64,000 nucleotides of DNA from Maribacter sp. 4G9 (lineage in GTDB: Bacteria > Bacteroidota > Bacteroidia > Flavobacteriales > Flavobacteriaceae), in the NCBI RefSeq assembly GCF_002742265.1, contig NZ_MDGL01000035.1:124001-188000 (forward strand). The letters run 5' to 3'. This document shows positions 15,408 through 24,066 of this stretch, in pieces (the stretch's first letter is position 1; each line of letters starts with the position of its first letter). The position numbers were made by a program, and so were the translations under genes. The notes below the pieces were generated by a model that was given only the letters and a program-made list of their open reading frames with translations, was not told the DNA's origin and searched no databases.

Positions 15408-15779
15408 TTATGCGATTTTTTTAATTAATTCTATGGATTTAAAAATACTTTCAAATAGCATCGTTTCATCACTATTTAATGAGTAGTAAAGCGTTTGGCC
15501 GTCGCGTCGTGATGTAATAATTCCGGCATCTTTAATTTTACGAATATGTTGAGATATAGCAGGGACACTCATTTTTAGAATGTCTGCTAAATCACAAGGA
15601 CACATTTCGCCTTCTTCTTCTAAAAGGTAGAGAATTTTTAAGCGTACCTCATTTCCAGCAATGGATAATAGTTTAGAAATTTTTTTAAAGTTTATGTCCA
15701 TACTTGCCAATGTTGACATACAGTTTAATAACTGTTTATGGTTGGCTTCTGCTCTTGTACAGGTTATTTCAAGTTTCAT
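15408..15779 (-). CDS. ArsR-family regulator of the mer locus
   Basis: 123 residues with a winged helix (LADILKMSVPAISQHIRKIK) and a Cys pair at the helix-3 start (MCPCDLADIL). It is the first gene of the first mer unit. Bacteroidota mer operons commonly use ArsR-type regulators in place of MerR, so it most likely represses merTP and the rest until Hg(II) binds. It is a close paralogue of 2833-3204. Its own promoter has a perfect TTTAAG/CTTAAA dyad over the -33 box. Further Cys at CTRAEANHKQLLNC may join the metal site. Confidence 0.9.
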   Translation of the reverse strand: MKLEITCTRAEANHKQLLNCMSTLASMDINFKKISKLLSIAGNEVRLKILYLLEEEGEMCPCDLADILKMSVPAISQHIRKIKDAGIITSRRDGQTLYYSLNSDETMLFESIFKSIELIKKIA

Positions 15780-15798
15780 ATTATTTACTTTAGACGCA

Positions 15799-15838
15799 CA
15801 AATATATAATTAATTACTTCTTTAAGCAAATACTTAAA
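15799..15838 (-). promoter_or_regulatory. mer promoter with ArsR operator
   Basis: On the minus strand a TTTG (15827-15830) and TATATTTG (15799-15806) are 20 nt apart, a strong Bacteroidota promoter. A perfect dyad, TTTAAG-N6-CTTAAA (15821-15838), covers the -33 box. Repressor binding there would block the promoter. Confidence 0.75.
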
Positions 15839-16015
15839 TAATAAATATCAATTTGAGATAATTTTTAGTTTAGTTACTTTTGATAAAAGTGCTGGCGATA
15901 TGCAGAAATAATCTAATTTCTGAAAGATTTATATAACAAAATCACTTCTGAAATAAATTGTATTACTATAGCTTTTAAACTTTTGGTTAACTCTAAAAAA
16001 ATATCTTTCATAATG

Positions 16016-16654
16016 CTATTGCTGTTGTATGGATAGTAAAATGGCCAATGCCATAAATTTTATATTTGCGAAATTTGACAAATAACCGCCTTCATCTTTA
16101 TTAGATAAGAAACCCAGCTCCAAGAGAACCGAAGCGCAATTATATACTGTTTCTCGAAGCACCTGAAAATTTGCAAACTTTACACCTCTACTCTCATATC
16201 CTATCTCTTTGCAAAGCGTCTTTTCAATTTGATAGCCGACATAAACAGATTCTTTAGAATATTCCGCTTGCTTTTTTGAAACATAAACTTCAATACCCCT
16301 AGCATTTGGATTATCCGAATGATTACAATGCAAGGAAACAAACACTTCAGCTTTTAGAGCTTTGGCTAGCTTCGTTCTATCCGATAGCGAAATAAGTGTA
16401 TCATTATACCTGGTTAAATAAATATCCAGAGGCTTTTCTAAATTATTATTTAGCTTCAAAATGGCATTTGCAATACTCATTACAACATCTTTTTCTTTGA
16501 TGCCATTTATACCTATTGCACCAAAATCTTTTCCACCGTGTCCAACGTCAATTACAATTCGTTTTTGAGTACTCGTTTCTTGTCCAAAAAAGATACACAT
16601 TTTTAGAAGCAAAAAGACAAAACTGACGTTTTTGAGCACTTTTTTCATTTTCAA
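16016..16654 (-). CDS. N-acetylmuramoyl-L-alanine amidase (Amidase_3)
   Basis: 212 residues. An N-terminal signal peptide (VLKNVSFVFLLLKMCIFFGQ) leads into an Amidase_3 zinc domain: IVIDVGHGGKDFGAIG (first His), EKDVVMSIANAI (Glu ligand), SLHCNHSDNPNARGIEVYVS (second His) and LLELGFLSNKDE (catalytic Glu). It would cut the amide bond between muramic acid and the stem peptide in the periplasm. It lies on the opposite strand from the tra operon, with both starts facing a 183-bp gap. A role in opening the wall for the T4SS is likely (inference). All metal ligands are present. Confidence 0.88.
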   Translation of the reverse strand: MKMKKVLKNVSFVFLLLKMCIFFGQETSTQKRIVIDVGHGGKDFGAIGINGIKEKDVVMSIANAILKLNNNLEKPLDIYLTRYNDTLISLSDRTKLAKALKAEVFVSLHCNHSDNPNARGIEVYVSKKQAEYSKESVYVGYQIEKTLCKEIGYESRGVKFANFQVLRETVYNCASVLLELGFLSNKDEGGYLSNFANIKFMALAILLSIQQQ

Positions 16655-16837
16655 TTTTCAGGTTATCAACAACTTTCCTTCAAAAACTCATAGAATTTGA
16701 TACCAAATAATAGCAATTAAATTCAATTGATTTCAAAAAATATTTTATTCACAAATATTTGATTTTCAGTTATTTATAAACAAATATATGTAAATTTCTA
16801 ACAACGAAAACAACACGAAAATCTAAACAATTTTATT

Positions 16838-17125
16838 ATGAAAAAATCACACTATTTAGCATCAGTTCTTTCGCTCTTATCCACTTCGCTTTTCGCTCAA
16901 ATTGGTGGCATAGAAGATTCCGTTAATGATGTTGGCGACACCATCAGAACCATTTTTCCAATTTTATTGGGTGTCATTTTCCTAGTTGGCTTTCTTTTTA
17001 ATGCAGGGCATTTCTTTGGGGAAAATGCAGACCTTAAAAAAGGGATTACCAGAGTGCTTGTGTTTGTTTTGATTGCTGGCGCAGTTGTTGGCATCTTCAC
17101 ATACTTAATAGGAATCGTAGTATAA
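16838..17125 (+). CDS. traE: Conjugative transfer protein TraE (DUF4134)
   Basis: 95 residues. A signal peptide (KSHYLASVLSLLSTSLFA, then Q) is followed by two hydrophobic helices (IFPILLGVIFLVGFLFNAGH, VFVLIAGAVVGIFTYLIGIV). It is DUF4134 by layout, the family at the head of Bacteroidota conjugative transposon transfer operons. Its size and two helices are reminiscent of VirB2-type pilins (inference). First gene of a run of eight tra genes plus a lipoprotein. A hairpin sits directly after the stop. Confidence 0.85.
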   Translation: MKKSHYLASVLSLLSTSLFAQIGGIEDSVNDVGDTIRTIFPILLGVIFLVGFLFNAGHFFGENADLKKGITRVLVFVLIAGAVVGIFTYLIGIVV

Positions 17126-17130
17126 ATGAA

Positions 17131-17143
17131 CCCTCATCGAGGG
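17131..17143 (+). terminator. Small hairpin between traE and traF
   Basis: CCCTC-ATC-GAGGG followed by CTTTATT, directly after the traE stop. It is weak for a terminator, but it could partly attenuate or protect the traE message. Confidence 0.35.
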
Positions 17144-17161
17144 CTTTATTAGAATAGCTGT

Positions 17162-17446
17162 ATGAAGAAATACGAGGTCTATAAAAACATTAGGAAAAGG
17201 GCAGTCATTTTTGGGCTGCCTGTTTCCCTGTTTGCGTTAATGATGGTTTCCATTTTGGCTTCGCTGCTCATCATAATCTTCTCTTTCAGCTTCGGGATAA
17301 TAATTGGAATACTCGTTTTTAATGCTGCCTTGTACGTAGCCTTAACGAGAATAACACATAACCCACAAATTTTTCAGATGGCTAAGGCTTTTCCAAGAAT
17401 AATAAGTAACAAAAGAAACTCTGGCTTCAACTATGAACAAGATTAA
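17162..17446 (+). CDS. traF: Conjugative transfer protein TraF (DUF4133)
   Basis: 94 residues with two adjacent membrane segments (ALMMVSILASLLIIIFSFSF and IIIGILVFNAALYVALTRIT) between basic ends. Same layout as DUF4133 (TraF), a VirB3-like inner-membrane component of the mating channel. Starts 36 bp after traE and overlaps the traG start by 14 bp, so translation is coupled to the ATPase gene, as is usual in these elements. Confidence 0.82.
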   Translation: MKKYEVYKNIRKRAVIFGLPVSLFALMMVSILASLLIIIFSFSFGIIIGILVFNAALYVALTRITHNPQIFQMAKAFPRIISNKRNSGFNYEQD

Positions 17447-19835
17447 TCTTTCAGCATATCAACCTATTGCAGATATTCAAGACAATATCATATTTGCCAA
17501 TAATGGCAATGTAGTCCTGTGCTATGAAGGAACGTTACCAGAGATTTATTCCTTATCTGAAAAAGACTTTGAGGACATACACGGTGCCTGGTTTCAGGCT
17601 TTGAAATCATTGCCTATTGGTACAGTAGTCCAAAAACAGGACATCTACCTTAAAAAGACCTATACTTCAGAAGCACTTCCCAATAGAACGTTTTTAGAAA
17701 AGGCTACGCACGACCACTTTAAAGGACGTGATTATATGGAACATCGTTGCTTTTTGTTCTTTACGCTCACTAAGAACAAGGCACTAAACAATTCAAAATA
17801 TGTCAACCCTTTCCGAAAAGTTTCTAAGGGGATTGTCCAACAATTAGATGACAACATTAAAAGCTTTATCGGTTCTGTTAGTGATTCGGTTTCCTTCATA
17901 AACAATAGTCGTAAAATGAAGTTTGTTTCGCTCAACGCTCACGACATAAAGCAGTTAACCAATGGCTATTTCAATGGCTTTAATGATGGATTTGATACTG
18001 ATATCATATTAGATAAAAAAAGCGTCAATATTGGCGAAAACCATTTTGATGCCCTGGCTATCAATAGCGAACTGTGCTTTGGCGAAAGTGTACAGAGTAG
18101 CAAAACCAATGAGAAATTCACTTCTGACGATTTTGTGTTTCATCAAGGGTTTATTGATGGCTTAGGGCTTACGCTTAATGAAAATCATATCGTCAATCAA
18201 ATCTTATATCTGGATGACAAACAAAAGTGGCGTAAACTACTTGATAAGAAAGTTGAGGAACTCAACAAAAGTTCCAACTTCGGTTCGCAGAATAAAGTAG
18301 TCCTCGGTAAAATTCAGCATATCCTTGACCAAATCAACGCTGATGATAATGCACGCATTATTCGTGGTCATTTAAACATCATCTATTGGGACAAGAACCC
18401 AGAAAATTTAAGTCGAATTGGTTCAAAAATAAAGACCGAGTTTAAGGAACTAGACATTATTCCATACTACCCCAGAGGCGAGGAACGGAAGAACTATATA
18501 CTAAATAGTTACTGCTGTTTTTCATCCAATTTTTCAAACAACGATTTATATGTTACTGATTTAAAACACGCCTTATGCCTTTTCATTAATAACACCAATT
18601 ACAATTCCGATGCCATCGGAATCATCTTTAATGATAGGGAACATAACGTTCCAGTTCTAAAGGATGTTTGGGACGAGCGCAAGAAGCGCATTAAGGCACG
18701 AAACTTTGCCATTTTTGCCCCAACAGGTGAGGGCAAGTCCTTTTTGGCAAATAACATTCTACGCCAGTATTTTGAAAGTGGTGTCCGCCTGGTTATTATA
18801 GACCTCGGCGGATCCTACACCAAATTTGCCAAACTCTATCCCGAAAAATATACTGTGCTTCGCTATGAAAGTGGCAAAAACTTGGGTATCAATCCCTTTT
18901 ATATAAGTGATACAAATGACCTGACACCTGAACGTTTGGAAGATTTATCAGTCTTTCTGTTTGAATTGTTTGCTTCAGACTTAAAAGTTACCAAAGCACA
19001 ATCGGTTTCGGTCAAAAAGATATTGCGCCATTATTACAATAACACTACAAAAAATCATTCGCTGGATGGTTTCTACAACTTTATAGAGAGGAATCAGAAA
19101 GACCTTCTGGACACCTTAAAAATCCATCCCGACTACTTCAATATTACAAGCTTCTTGCACGTAATGTCCGAATATGTCGGCGATGGTCTATATAGCTTCC
19201 TTTTTGAAGTAAGCGAAGACCAGACCTATAAAATTGAGGATAAACGACTGATTGTTTTTGAGCTCGATGAAGTAAAGGATAACAAGGAAATCCTGTCAGT
19301 AATGTTGAAACTAATTAAGTCAGCCATCCAAAGAACTATTTGGAAAAACAGAGCTGAAAAAGGCATTATCCTTTTCGATGAGTTTGCAAAGCAATTGAAG
19401 TTTGAAAACGTATTGGAAAGTGTGGAATTCTACTATCAAGCGATTCGTAAACAGAATGGTGCGATAGGCATTATTCTTCAATCCATAAATCAGCTTCCCA
19501 ACAATTCAACATCGGCAAGCATACTAGAAAATACACAGGTCATTTATAGCCTAAACAATGAAAAAGGTTATGACGAACTGGTCAAAAGACTCAATCTATC
19601 CAGCCACGATTTAAACCAATTAAAATCCATCAAAAACAATCTTTCTGGACCACGGAAGTATACCGAAATGTTCATCAAAATAGGAAAGGAAAGCAACATT
19701 TTTAGGCTGGAAGTTCCCAAAGAAGTGTACGCAGCCTACCTAACCGACGGACAGGAAAACGAGGCCATAATGGCCATTTATGAAAAGACCAATGATATGG
19801 AATTGGCTATTAAAAAATTCACATCTAAAACATAA
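17433..19835 (+). CDS. traG: Conjugation ATPase TraG (VirB4-like)
   Basis: 800 residues, normal for the family. The N-terminal half is the VirB4 accessory part. The motor domain has Walker A APTGEGKSF (about residue 430) and Walker B GIILFDEFAKQ (about 645), with a late LQSINQLP segment. It is the T4SS assembly ATPase at the inner membrane, driving pilus assembly and DNA transfer. It overlaps traF. The following traI start lies 5 bp after its stop. The gene appears intact. Confidence 0.92.
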   Translation: MNKINLSAYQPIADIQDNIIFANNGNVVLCYEGTLPEIYSLSEKDFEDIHGAWFQALKSLPIGTVVQKQDIYLKKTYTSEALPNRTFLEKATHDHFKGRDYMEHRCFLFFTLTKNKALNNSKYVNPFRKVSKGIVQQLDDNIKSFIGSVSDSVSFINNSRKMKFVSLNAHDIKQLTNGYFNGFNDGFDTDIILDKKSVNIGENHFDALAINSELCFGESVQSSKTNEKFTSDDFVFHQGFIDGLGLTLNENHIVNQILYLDDKQKWRKLLDKKVEELNKSSNFGSQNKVVLGKIQHILDQINADDNARIIRGHLNIIYWDKNPENLSRIGSKIKTEFKELDIIPYYPRGEERKNYILNSYCCFSSNFSNNDLYVTDLKHALCLFINNTNYNSDAIGIIFNDREHNVPVLKDVWDERKKRIKARNFAIFAPTGEGKSFLANNILRQYFESGVRLVIIDLGGSYTKFAKLYPEKYTVLRYESGKNLGINPFYISDTNDLTPERLEDLSVFLFELFASDLKVTKAQSVSVKKILRHYYNNTTKNHSLDGFYNFIERNQKDLLDTLKIHPDYFNITSFLHVMSEYVGDGLYSFLFEVSEDQTYKIEDKRLIVFELDEVKDNKEILSVMLKLIKSAIQRTIWKNRAEKGIILFDEFAKQLKFENVLESVEFYYQAIRKQNGAIGIILQSINQLPNNSTSASILENTQVIYSLNNEKGYDELVKRLNLSSHDLNQLKSIKNNLSGPRKYTEMFIKIGKESNIFRLEVPKEVYAAYLTDGQENEAIMAIYEKTNDMELAIKKFTSKT

Positions 19836-19839
19836 TATT

Positions 19840-20472
19840 ATGAAATCGAAGATTCACGAATACCAAAACAAATTTTTTACAATGAGTAAAACAAAAATCA
19901 AAACAATCTTGTTCGGGCTATTCTTAACGGTTGGCCTTTTACTGCCTAGCGGTGCTACCGCTCAAGGAATGCCAGTTTATGACAATACCAACTTTGTAAG
20001 CTTGGTAAAATCGCTTGTGGAATCTGCAAAACAGACCTCACAGCTTATCAAGTCCGTAAAGTTCTTGAAAGATGCAAAAGAGAGTATCGAGAAAGTATCA
20101 AGTGTGGTACAACAGCTCAGAGCTGTACAGGAAATTGCCCAGAACAATCAACGCCTTATCAACGTAATGCAAAACGATTTGCAGGATATTTTAAACTCGC
20201 CTTACATCAAACCAGAGGAAGTTACAAGGGTTGCGGAATCATTTGATGCCATAGTCCAAAACTCTTTGGACACGGTTGATTTTATGAGTGAAATTTTATC
20301 CAGCGATAATCTAAAAATGTCCGATGCCGAACGTGCTGAAGTCTTAAAGCAAAAAGAACAGGAATCAAAGGAAATGGTTTCCAATATAAAGACAAAAACT
20401 AAGCGCTATCGTGACATCATTTCCTTCAGAAAAATGCAGGATAAAGTAAATAACCGAGAAACAGAATATTAA
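19840..20472 (+). CDS. traI: Conjugative transfer protein TraI (DUF4141-like)
   Basis: 210 residues from the ATG at 19840. An in-frame ATG at 19882 gives a tidier signal peptide (TILFGLFLTVGLLLPSGATA, then Q) and may be the real start, while the frame's earlier codon at 19780 overlaps traG and is rejected. After the signal comes GMPVYDNTNFVSLVKSLVES and then helical, coiled-coil-like sequence to the end. It resembles the secreted TraI/VirB5-like proteins of Bacteroidota elements, probably periplasmic or a pilus tip component. It is followed 2 bp later by traJ. Confidence 0.75.
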   Translation: MKSKIHEYQNKFFTMSKTKIKTILFGLFLTVGLLLPSGATAQGMPVYDNTNFVSLVKSLVESAKQTSQLIKSVKFLKDAKESIEKVSSVVQQLRAVQEIAQNNQRLINVMQNDLQDILNSPYIKPEEVTRVAESFDAIVQNSLDTVDFMSEILSSDNLKMSDAERAEVLKQKEQESKEMVSNIKTKTKRYRDIISFRKMQDKVNNRETEY

Positions 20473-20474
20473 AA

Positions 20475-21317
20475 ATGACCGCAACCATACTTTTAGGAAT
20501 TGGACTGGAATACGTTGATGCGGTGTTTCAAACCATACAGAACAGCAGTTTTTCGCAATATACTATTGCAGGAATGAAAACGCTCGCTGTTTTGTTCTTT
20601 CTAGTCAATATCCTAAAAAAATACAATGAGGGCATTGCGGATAAAGACGGTTATACTTGGGGATTGAGCCCAGGGGAATTGACCAAGAACTTTGCAGTCG
20701 TTCTTCTGGTCATATTTTCAACACTGGTCCTGGGCTTTTTCGATAGCATCTTAGTTTCTATTGAAGCGCAATATCGTGGTACAGCACCAGCTTTATTGCC
20801 TTTACAGATGCAGGATATTCCTATTGAAGAGGATGTAAGTATCATCGAGGTTGCACAAGCGGCAATGACACTGTTATACGAAGCTTTGGTAACACCTCTT
20901 TACGGTTTCAAAATATTCGCATTTATCATTAGCCTGTTTCTTTGGATTTTAGACTTGTTCATCTACCCGCTATTTCTTGCCGAACGCTATTTCCTCTTAG
21001 GCATAATGCAAGCTTTTTTCCCACTCGTAATAAGTCTGGCGGTTTTTGAAAAATTCCGTTCGCTTGCCTATACATTTTTCAAATTGTACGCTGCCGTTTA
21101 TATGTTGGTGCCGGCTTTCTTTTTGGTCAATGTATTTGTAAATGCACTCTATACTGAAATCAATACGAACTTCTGGACAAACCTTTTTGGGACAGATGTT
21201 GGCCAGGGCTTTTTTGCACCTGTGGTTCAACTTGGTTCAGTTGGCTTCATTGTTTTTCTAAAATTCAAATTATACAAACGTGCCACATCATTTACCCTCA
21301 GATTGTTTACCAGTTAA
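20475..21317 (+). CDS. traJ: Conjugative transfer protein TraJ (VirB6-like)
   Basis: 280 residues with about six hydrophobic segments, among them NFAVVLLVIFSTLVLGFFDS, IFAFIISLFLWILDLFIYPL, MQAFFPLVISLAVF and YAAVYMLVPAFFLVNVFVNA. A periplasmic-looking loop (TAPALLPLQMQDIPIEED) separates early and late helices. This matches conjugative transposon TraJ, the VirB6-like polytopic inner-membrane channel part. The short 5' gap to traI and 5 bp to traK show an operon. Confidence 0.85.
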   Translation: MTATILLGIGLEYVDAVFQTIQNSSFSQYTIAGMKTLAVLFFLVNILKKYNEGIADKDGYTWGLSPGELTKNFAVVLLVIFSTLVLGFFDSILVSIEAQYRGTAPALLPLQMQDIPIEEDVSIIEVAQAAMTLLYEALVTPLYGFKIFAFIISLFLWILDLFIYPLFLAERYFLLGIMQAFFPLVISLAVFEKFRSLAYTFFKLYAAVYMLVPAFFLVNVFVNALYTEINTNFWTNLFGTDVGQGFFAPVVQLGSVGFIVFLKFKLYKRATSFTLRLFTS

Positions 21318-21322
21318 TTCCA

Positions 21323-21943
21323 ATGAAAATGAAAACACCTTACAAAAATATCTACGCAGTCTTAAAATTGAACAGATTTATCGTGTTGACAGTTGTCATT
21401 TTTGCAATGCTATCCAGTACCTTTTCACTATTGATGGTATATAAAACGAATAAAGAAACTCTTAATAGTGCCTTTGCCATTAATACTGATGGAAGTATTA
21501 TTCCCCTCAAGCTCGTCACACAAAAAGAAAACTTCAAGGTAGAAGCTCTCGCACATTTGGATTTGTTCCATAACTATTTCTATAACATCGATGCCAGTAA
21601 TTATGAACGCAATTTGGAAAAGGCATTATGGCTGGGCAATAGTTCTGTGGACAATCTCTACCGCCAGAAAAAAGCGGATGGTGTCTATAACCGTTTGCTA
21701 CAATATTCGCTAGTTCAGAAAGTACTGAGTATTGATTCACAAATCGAAGAACAAAACGGAACATACGTCTTCAGAACCGTTACCATTTTTGAAATCAATA
21801 GAGGTTCAATAATCGATACCTACGAACTTGTTTCTAGTGGAAACTTAATTCCAGTTGACCGAAACTTTCCAAGCAATCCCCACGGATTGTTGATTACAAA
21901 CTATTTCGAGAACACCTTAAAAAAAATAAACGATGAAAGTTGA
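21323..21943 (+). CDS. traK: Conjugative transfer protein TraK (VirB8-like)
   Basis: 206 residues: a short cytoplasmic N-terminus, one membrane helix (FIVLTVVIFAMLSSTFSLLM) and a periplasmic domain with ALAHLDLFHNYFYNIDASNY and FRTVTIFEINRGSII. That topology and these motifs fit TraK, the VirB8-like scaffold protein of Bacteroidota T4SS. It overlaps traM by 11 bp. No TraL gene lies between TraK and TraM, where CTnDOT-like elements have one. Confidence 0.88.
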   Translation: MKMKTPYKNIYAVLKLNRFIVLTVVIFAMLSSTFSLLMVYKTNKETLNSAFAINTDGSIIPLKLVTQKENFKVEALAHLDLFHNYFYNIDASNYERNLEKALWLGNSSVDNLYRQKKADGVYNRLLQYSLVQKVLSIDSQIEEQNGTYVFRTVTIFEINRGSIIDTYELVSSGNLIPVDRNFPSNPHGLLITNYFENTLKKINDES

Positions 21944-22862
21944 AAAAAATAAAATTGTATTTGCAGCTGTATTGGTTGTGATTTTCATATTCCTGATATC
22001 CTATTCTATGATGGTAATGGGCGATGACGAAAGTGATAATGAAAATCTTGAACAGACCTTGATACCCGATTTAGATGAGAACCAAAAAGAGTATGATTCA
22101 AAATTGGATGCCATAAATGATTTAAAGGAAGTACGAGAAAATAATGCACCCAGCATCTATGACGAAAAACTGATTGATTCCTTGGGCTTTTATGACCCTG
22201 ACCTTCCGGAACGGGAAAAAGAACGCATTGTAGATAGTATTTATGATGCTGGTAAGATTCAGTACTCTGAAAAGAAATATCAAAACCTTGGACAAAAGAA
22301 AGTTGCTCAAAACAATATCCAGCAAATAGATTCTGCCGAAATAAGACGAGAACAAAAAATTGAGGCTAAAGAATTGGGGCTGGAACATCAACTGTTCTTT
22401 GCCGCTTCGCCTAAACCCAATGAAACTTCGATTATAGGCAATACAGATGCAACTATTTATGTGGTTGTAGATGGTGACCAGGTTGTCAAAGCAAATACTC
22501 GATTACGAATGCGCCTTACTAAATCAGCGACTATTAACGGTAAGTTGATGCCTAAGAATACACTTGTTTTTGGGTTTATCAGTTTTCAGCCCAATCGTGC
22601 TTTAATCGAGATTGAAAACATAAAGCACCATCCGACGAAACTTAAAGCTTTCGATTTACTGGATGGTAGCGAAGGTATCTATGTGCAAAACAATTTTCGT
22701 GCAGAGGCTACCACGGAAGTACTGGATGATGTTATAGGTGATATCAACATTCCAACTGTTCCACAAGTGGGTGGCATTACACAGGTATTTAGACGTCGTA
22801 ATAGAAGCGTGAAGGTAACTGTGCTTAACAACTACAGATTAATTCTAAAACCAAAATTATGA
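21933..22862 (+). CDS. traM: Conjugative transfer protein TraM (VirB10-like)
   Basis: 309 residues. One membrane helix (VFAAVLVVIFIFLISYSMMV) is followed by a charged spacer (about residues 40-150) and a C-terminal conserved domain: YVVVDGDQVVKANTRLRMRL, KNTLVFGFISFQPNRALIEI, GIYVQNNFRAEA. Layout matches TraM, equivalent to VirB10, bridging inner and outer membranes. It ends overlapping the traN start by 4 bp (ATGA type). Confidence 0.88.
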   Translation: MKVEKNKIVFAAVLVVIFIFLISYSMMVMGDDESDNENLEQTLIPDLDENQKEYDSKLDAINDLKEVRENNAPSIYDEKLIDSLGFYDPDLPEREKERIVDSIYDAGKIQYSEKKYQNLGQKKVAQNNIQQIDSAEIRREQKIEAKELGLEHQLFFAASPKPNETSIIGNTDATIYVVVDGDQVVKANTRLRMRLTKSATINGKLMPKNTLVFGFISFQPNRALIEIENIKHHPTKLKAFDLLDGSEGIYVQNNFRAEATTEVLDDVIGDINIPTVPQVGGITQVFRRRNRSVKVTVLNNYRLILKPKL

Positions 22863-23689
22863 AAACCCTATTTTTATTATTGATATCATTGATTTCCGCT
22901 TTTGCAAAAGCGCAAACAGACATAGTACTAGACACAATTTATGCGAACGACACTAAAAATGTTGCGCTATTTTTCCCAGAACCCATACGACAGGGTATAA
23001 CTGGTTCAGATAATTTCGTCTTTACCTACAATCGTGAAAAAGAACAGTATTTCGGATTACTTCAGGCAAAGCCTGGTAAAGAAAGTAATCTGCTGGTAAT
23101 CAACAGAAATGGCACAATTTTTTCGTATATTGTAAGATATAAAAAGCAGCTGTCAAAGCTCAATTATTTCATTCCATTATCAAATAGTATAGGGAATGAA
23201 AAACCAATTGTAACCGATTCGATTCAGGTTGTAACTTCTGAAAAAAATATAGATAACAGAACCTACTATTATCAAAAATTCTGCTCCTATCTTCTTAACA
23301 GAAACCAGCGTATTGGTCGGATTAAGAAGCGAACACAAGGCATTGTCTTGAATGTTAAAAATGTTGTTTTTGATAAAGAAGAACTCTACTTCGTTATCCA
23401 GATTGAGAATAATTCTACGATGGATTACGATTTGAATTTTTTGAACCTCTCCATCGAGACTCGACAAAAAGGGAAAAAGAAATCTTTACAGAGTTTGTAT
23501 CAAGAACCTATTTACAAGCACTATCTGCCTTCAAAAATTGCAGAAGGTAAAATGGTACGGTTTGTTTATGTAATGCCCAAATTTTCGTTATCGAATGACC
23601 GTAGGGCAATTTTGGAATTGAATGAGAATGATGGCGAACGCAATATAAAACTGAATATATCACATAGATATATCAATAACCCAAATTAA
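22859..23689 (+). CDS. traN: Conjugative transfer protein TraN (VirB9-like)
   Basis: 276 residues. A signal peptide (TLFLLLISLISAFAKAQ) precedes a beta-rich domain with NDTKNVALFFPEPIRQGITG, VFTYNREKEQYFGLLQAKPG and a C-terminal FVYVMPKFSLSNDRRAILEL. It fits TraN, the outer-membrane/periplasmic VirB9-like partner of TraM. TraO, TraP and TraQ do not follow, so the transfer operon is shorter than that of CTnDOT. The lipoprotein gene starts 7 bp later. Confidence 0.85.
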   Translation: MKTLFLLLISLISAFAKAQTDIVLDTIYANDTKNVALFFPEPIRQGITGSDNFVFTYNREKEQYFGLLQAKPGKESNLLVINRNGTIFSYIVRYKKQLSKLNYFIPLSNSIGNEKPIVTDSIQVVTSEKNIDNRTYYYQKFCSYLLNRNQRIGRIKKRTQGIVLNVKNVVFDKEELYFVIQIENNSTMDYDLNFLNLSIETRQKGKKKSLQSLYQEPIYKHYLPSKIAEGKMVRFVYVMPKFSLSNDRRAILELNENDGERNIKLNISHRYINNPN

Positions 23690-23696
23690 TAATATT

Positions 23697-24059
23697 ATGA
23701 AAAGATTACTCATTTGCTCAATCGTACTTCTATTTATTTCCTGCGCAGGAAATAATAATATGTCACACACCGAAACAGCACAAATTGTTGCTGAAAGTTT
23801 TTTCACAAAAGATGAGTCAGCTCTAAAAAAGTATACAACATCAGATGGATATGCCAGTTTAATTACGGTTCAAAATATGATTCCAGAGTCAGACAAAGAA
23901 ATCAAAGTAGAGATTTTGAATGAGGCTATTGAAGGTGAGATTGCTTGGGTAAAATACAAAACGTCTTTTGATGGAAAGTCAGGTATCTTTAAGCTCGTTA
24001 AGGAAAATGACGAATGGAAAGTGACTAGCAAAGGTCCGAGGGAAAAAGGGCCTTTTTAA
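23697..24059 (+). CDS. Small lipoprotein at the end of the tra operon (DUF4878-like)
   Basis: 120 residues. MKRLLICSIVLLFISCAG gives a lipoprotein signal with Cys16 as the lipid site. The mature part (AESFFTKDESALKKYTTSDG, then GKSGIFKLVKENDEWKVTSKGP) resembles small NTF2-like DUF4878 lipoproteins. As the last gene of the tra operon it could be an entry-exclusion or channel-associated lipoprotein, but there is no direct evidence. It converges with the nuclease gene 8 bp downstream. Confidence 0.7.
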   Translation: MKRLLICSIVLLFISCAGNNNMSHTETAQIVAESFFTKDESALKKYTTSDGYASLITVQNMIPESDKEIKVEILNEAIEGEIAWVKYKTSFDGKSGIFKLVKENDEWKVTSKGPREKGPF

Positions 24060-24066
24060 TAAACTT

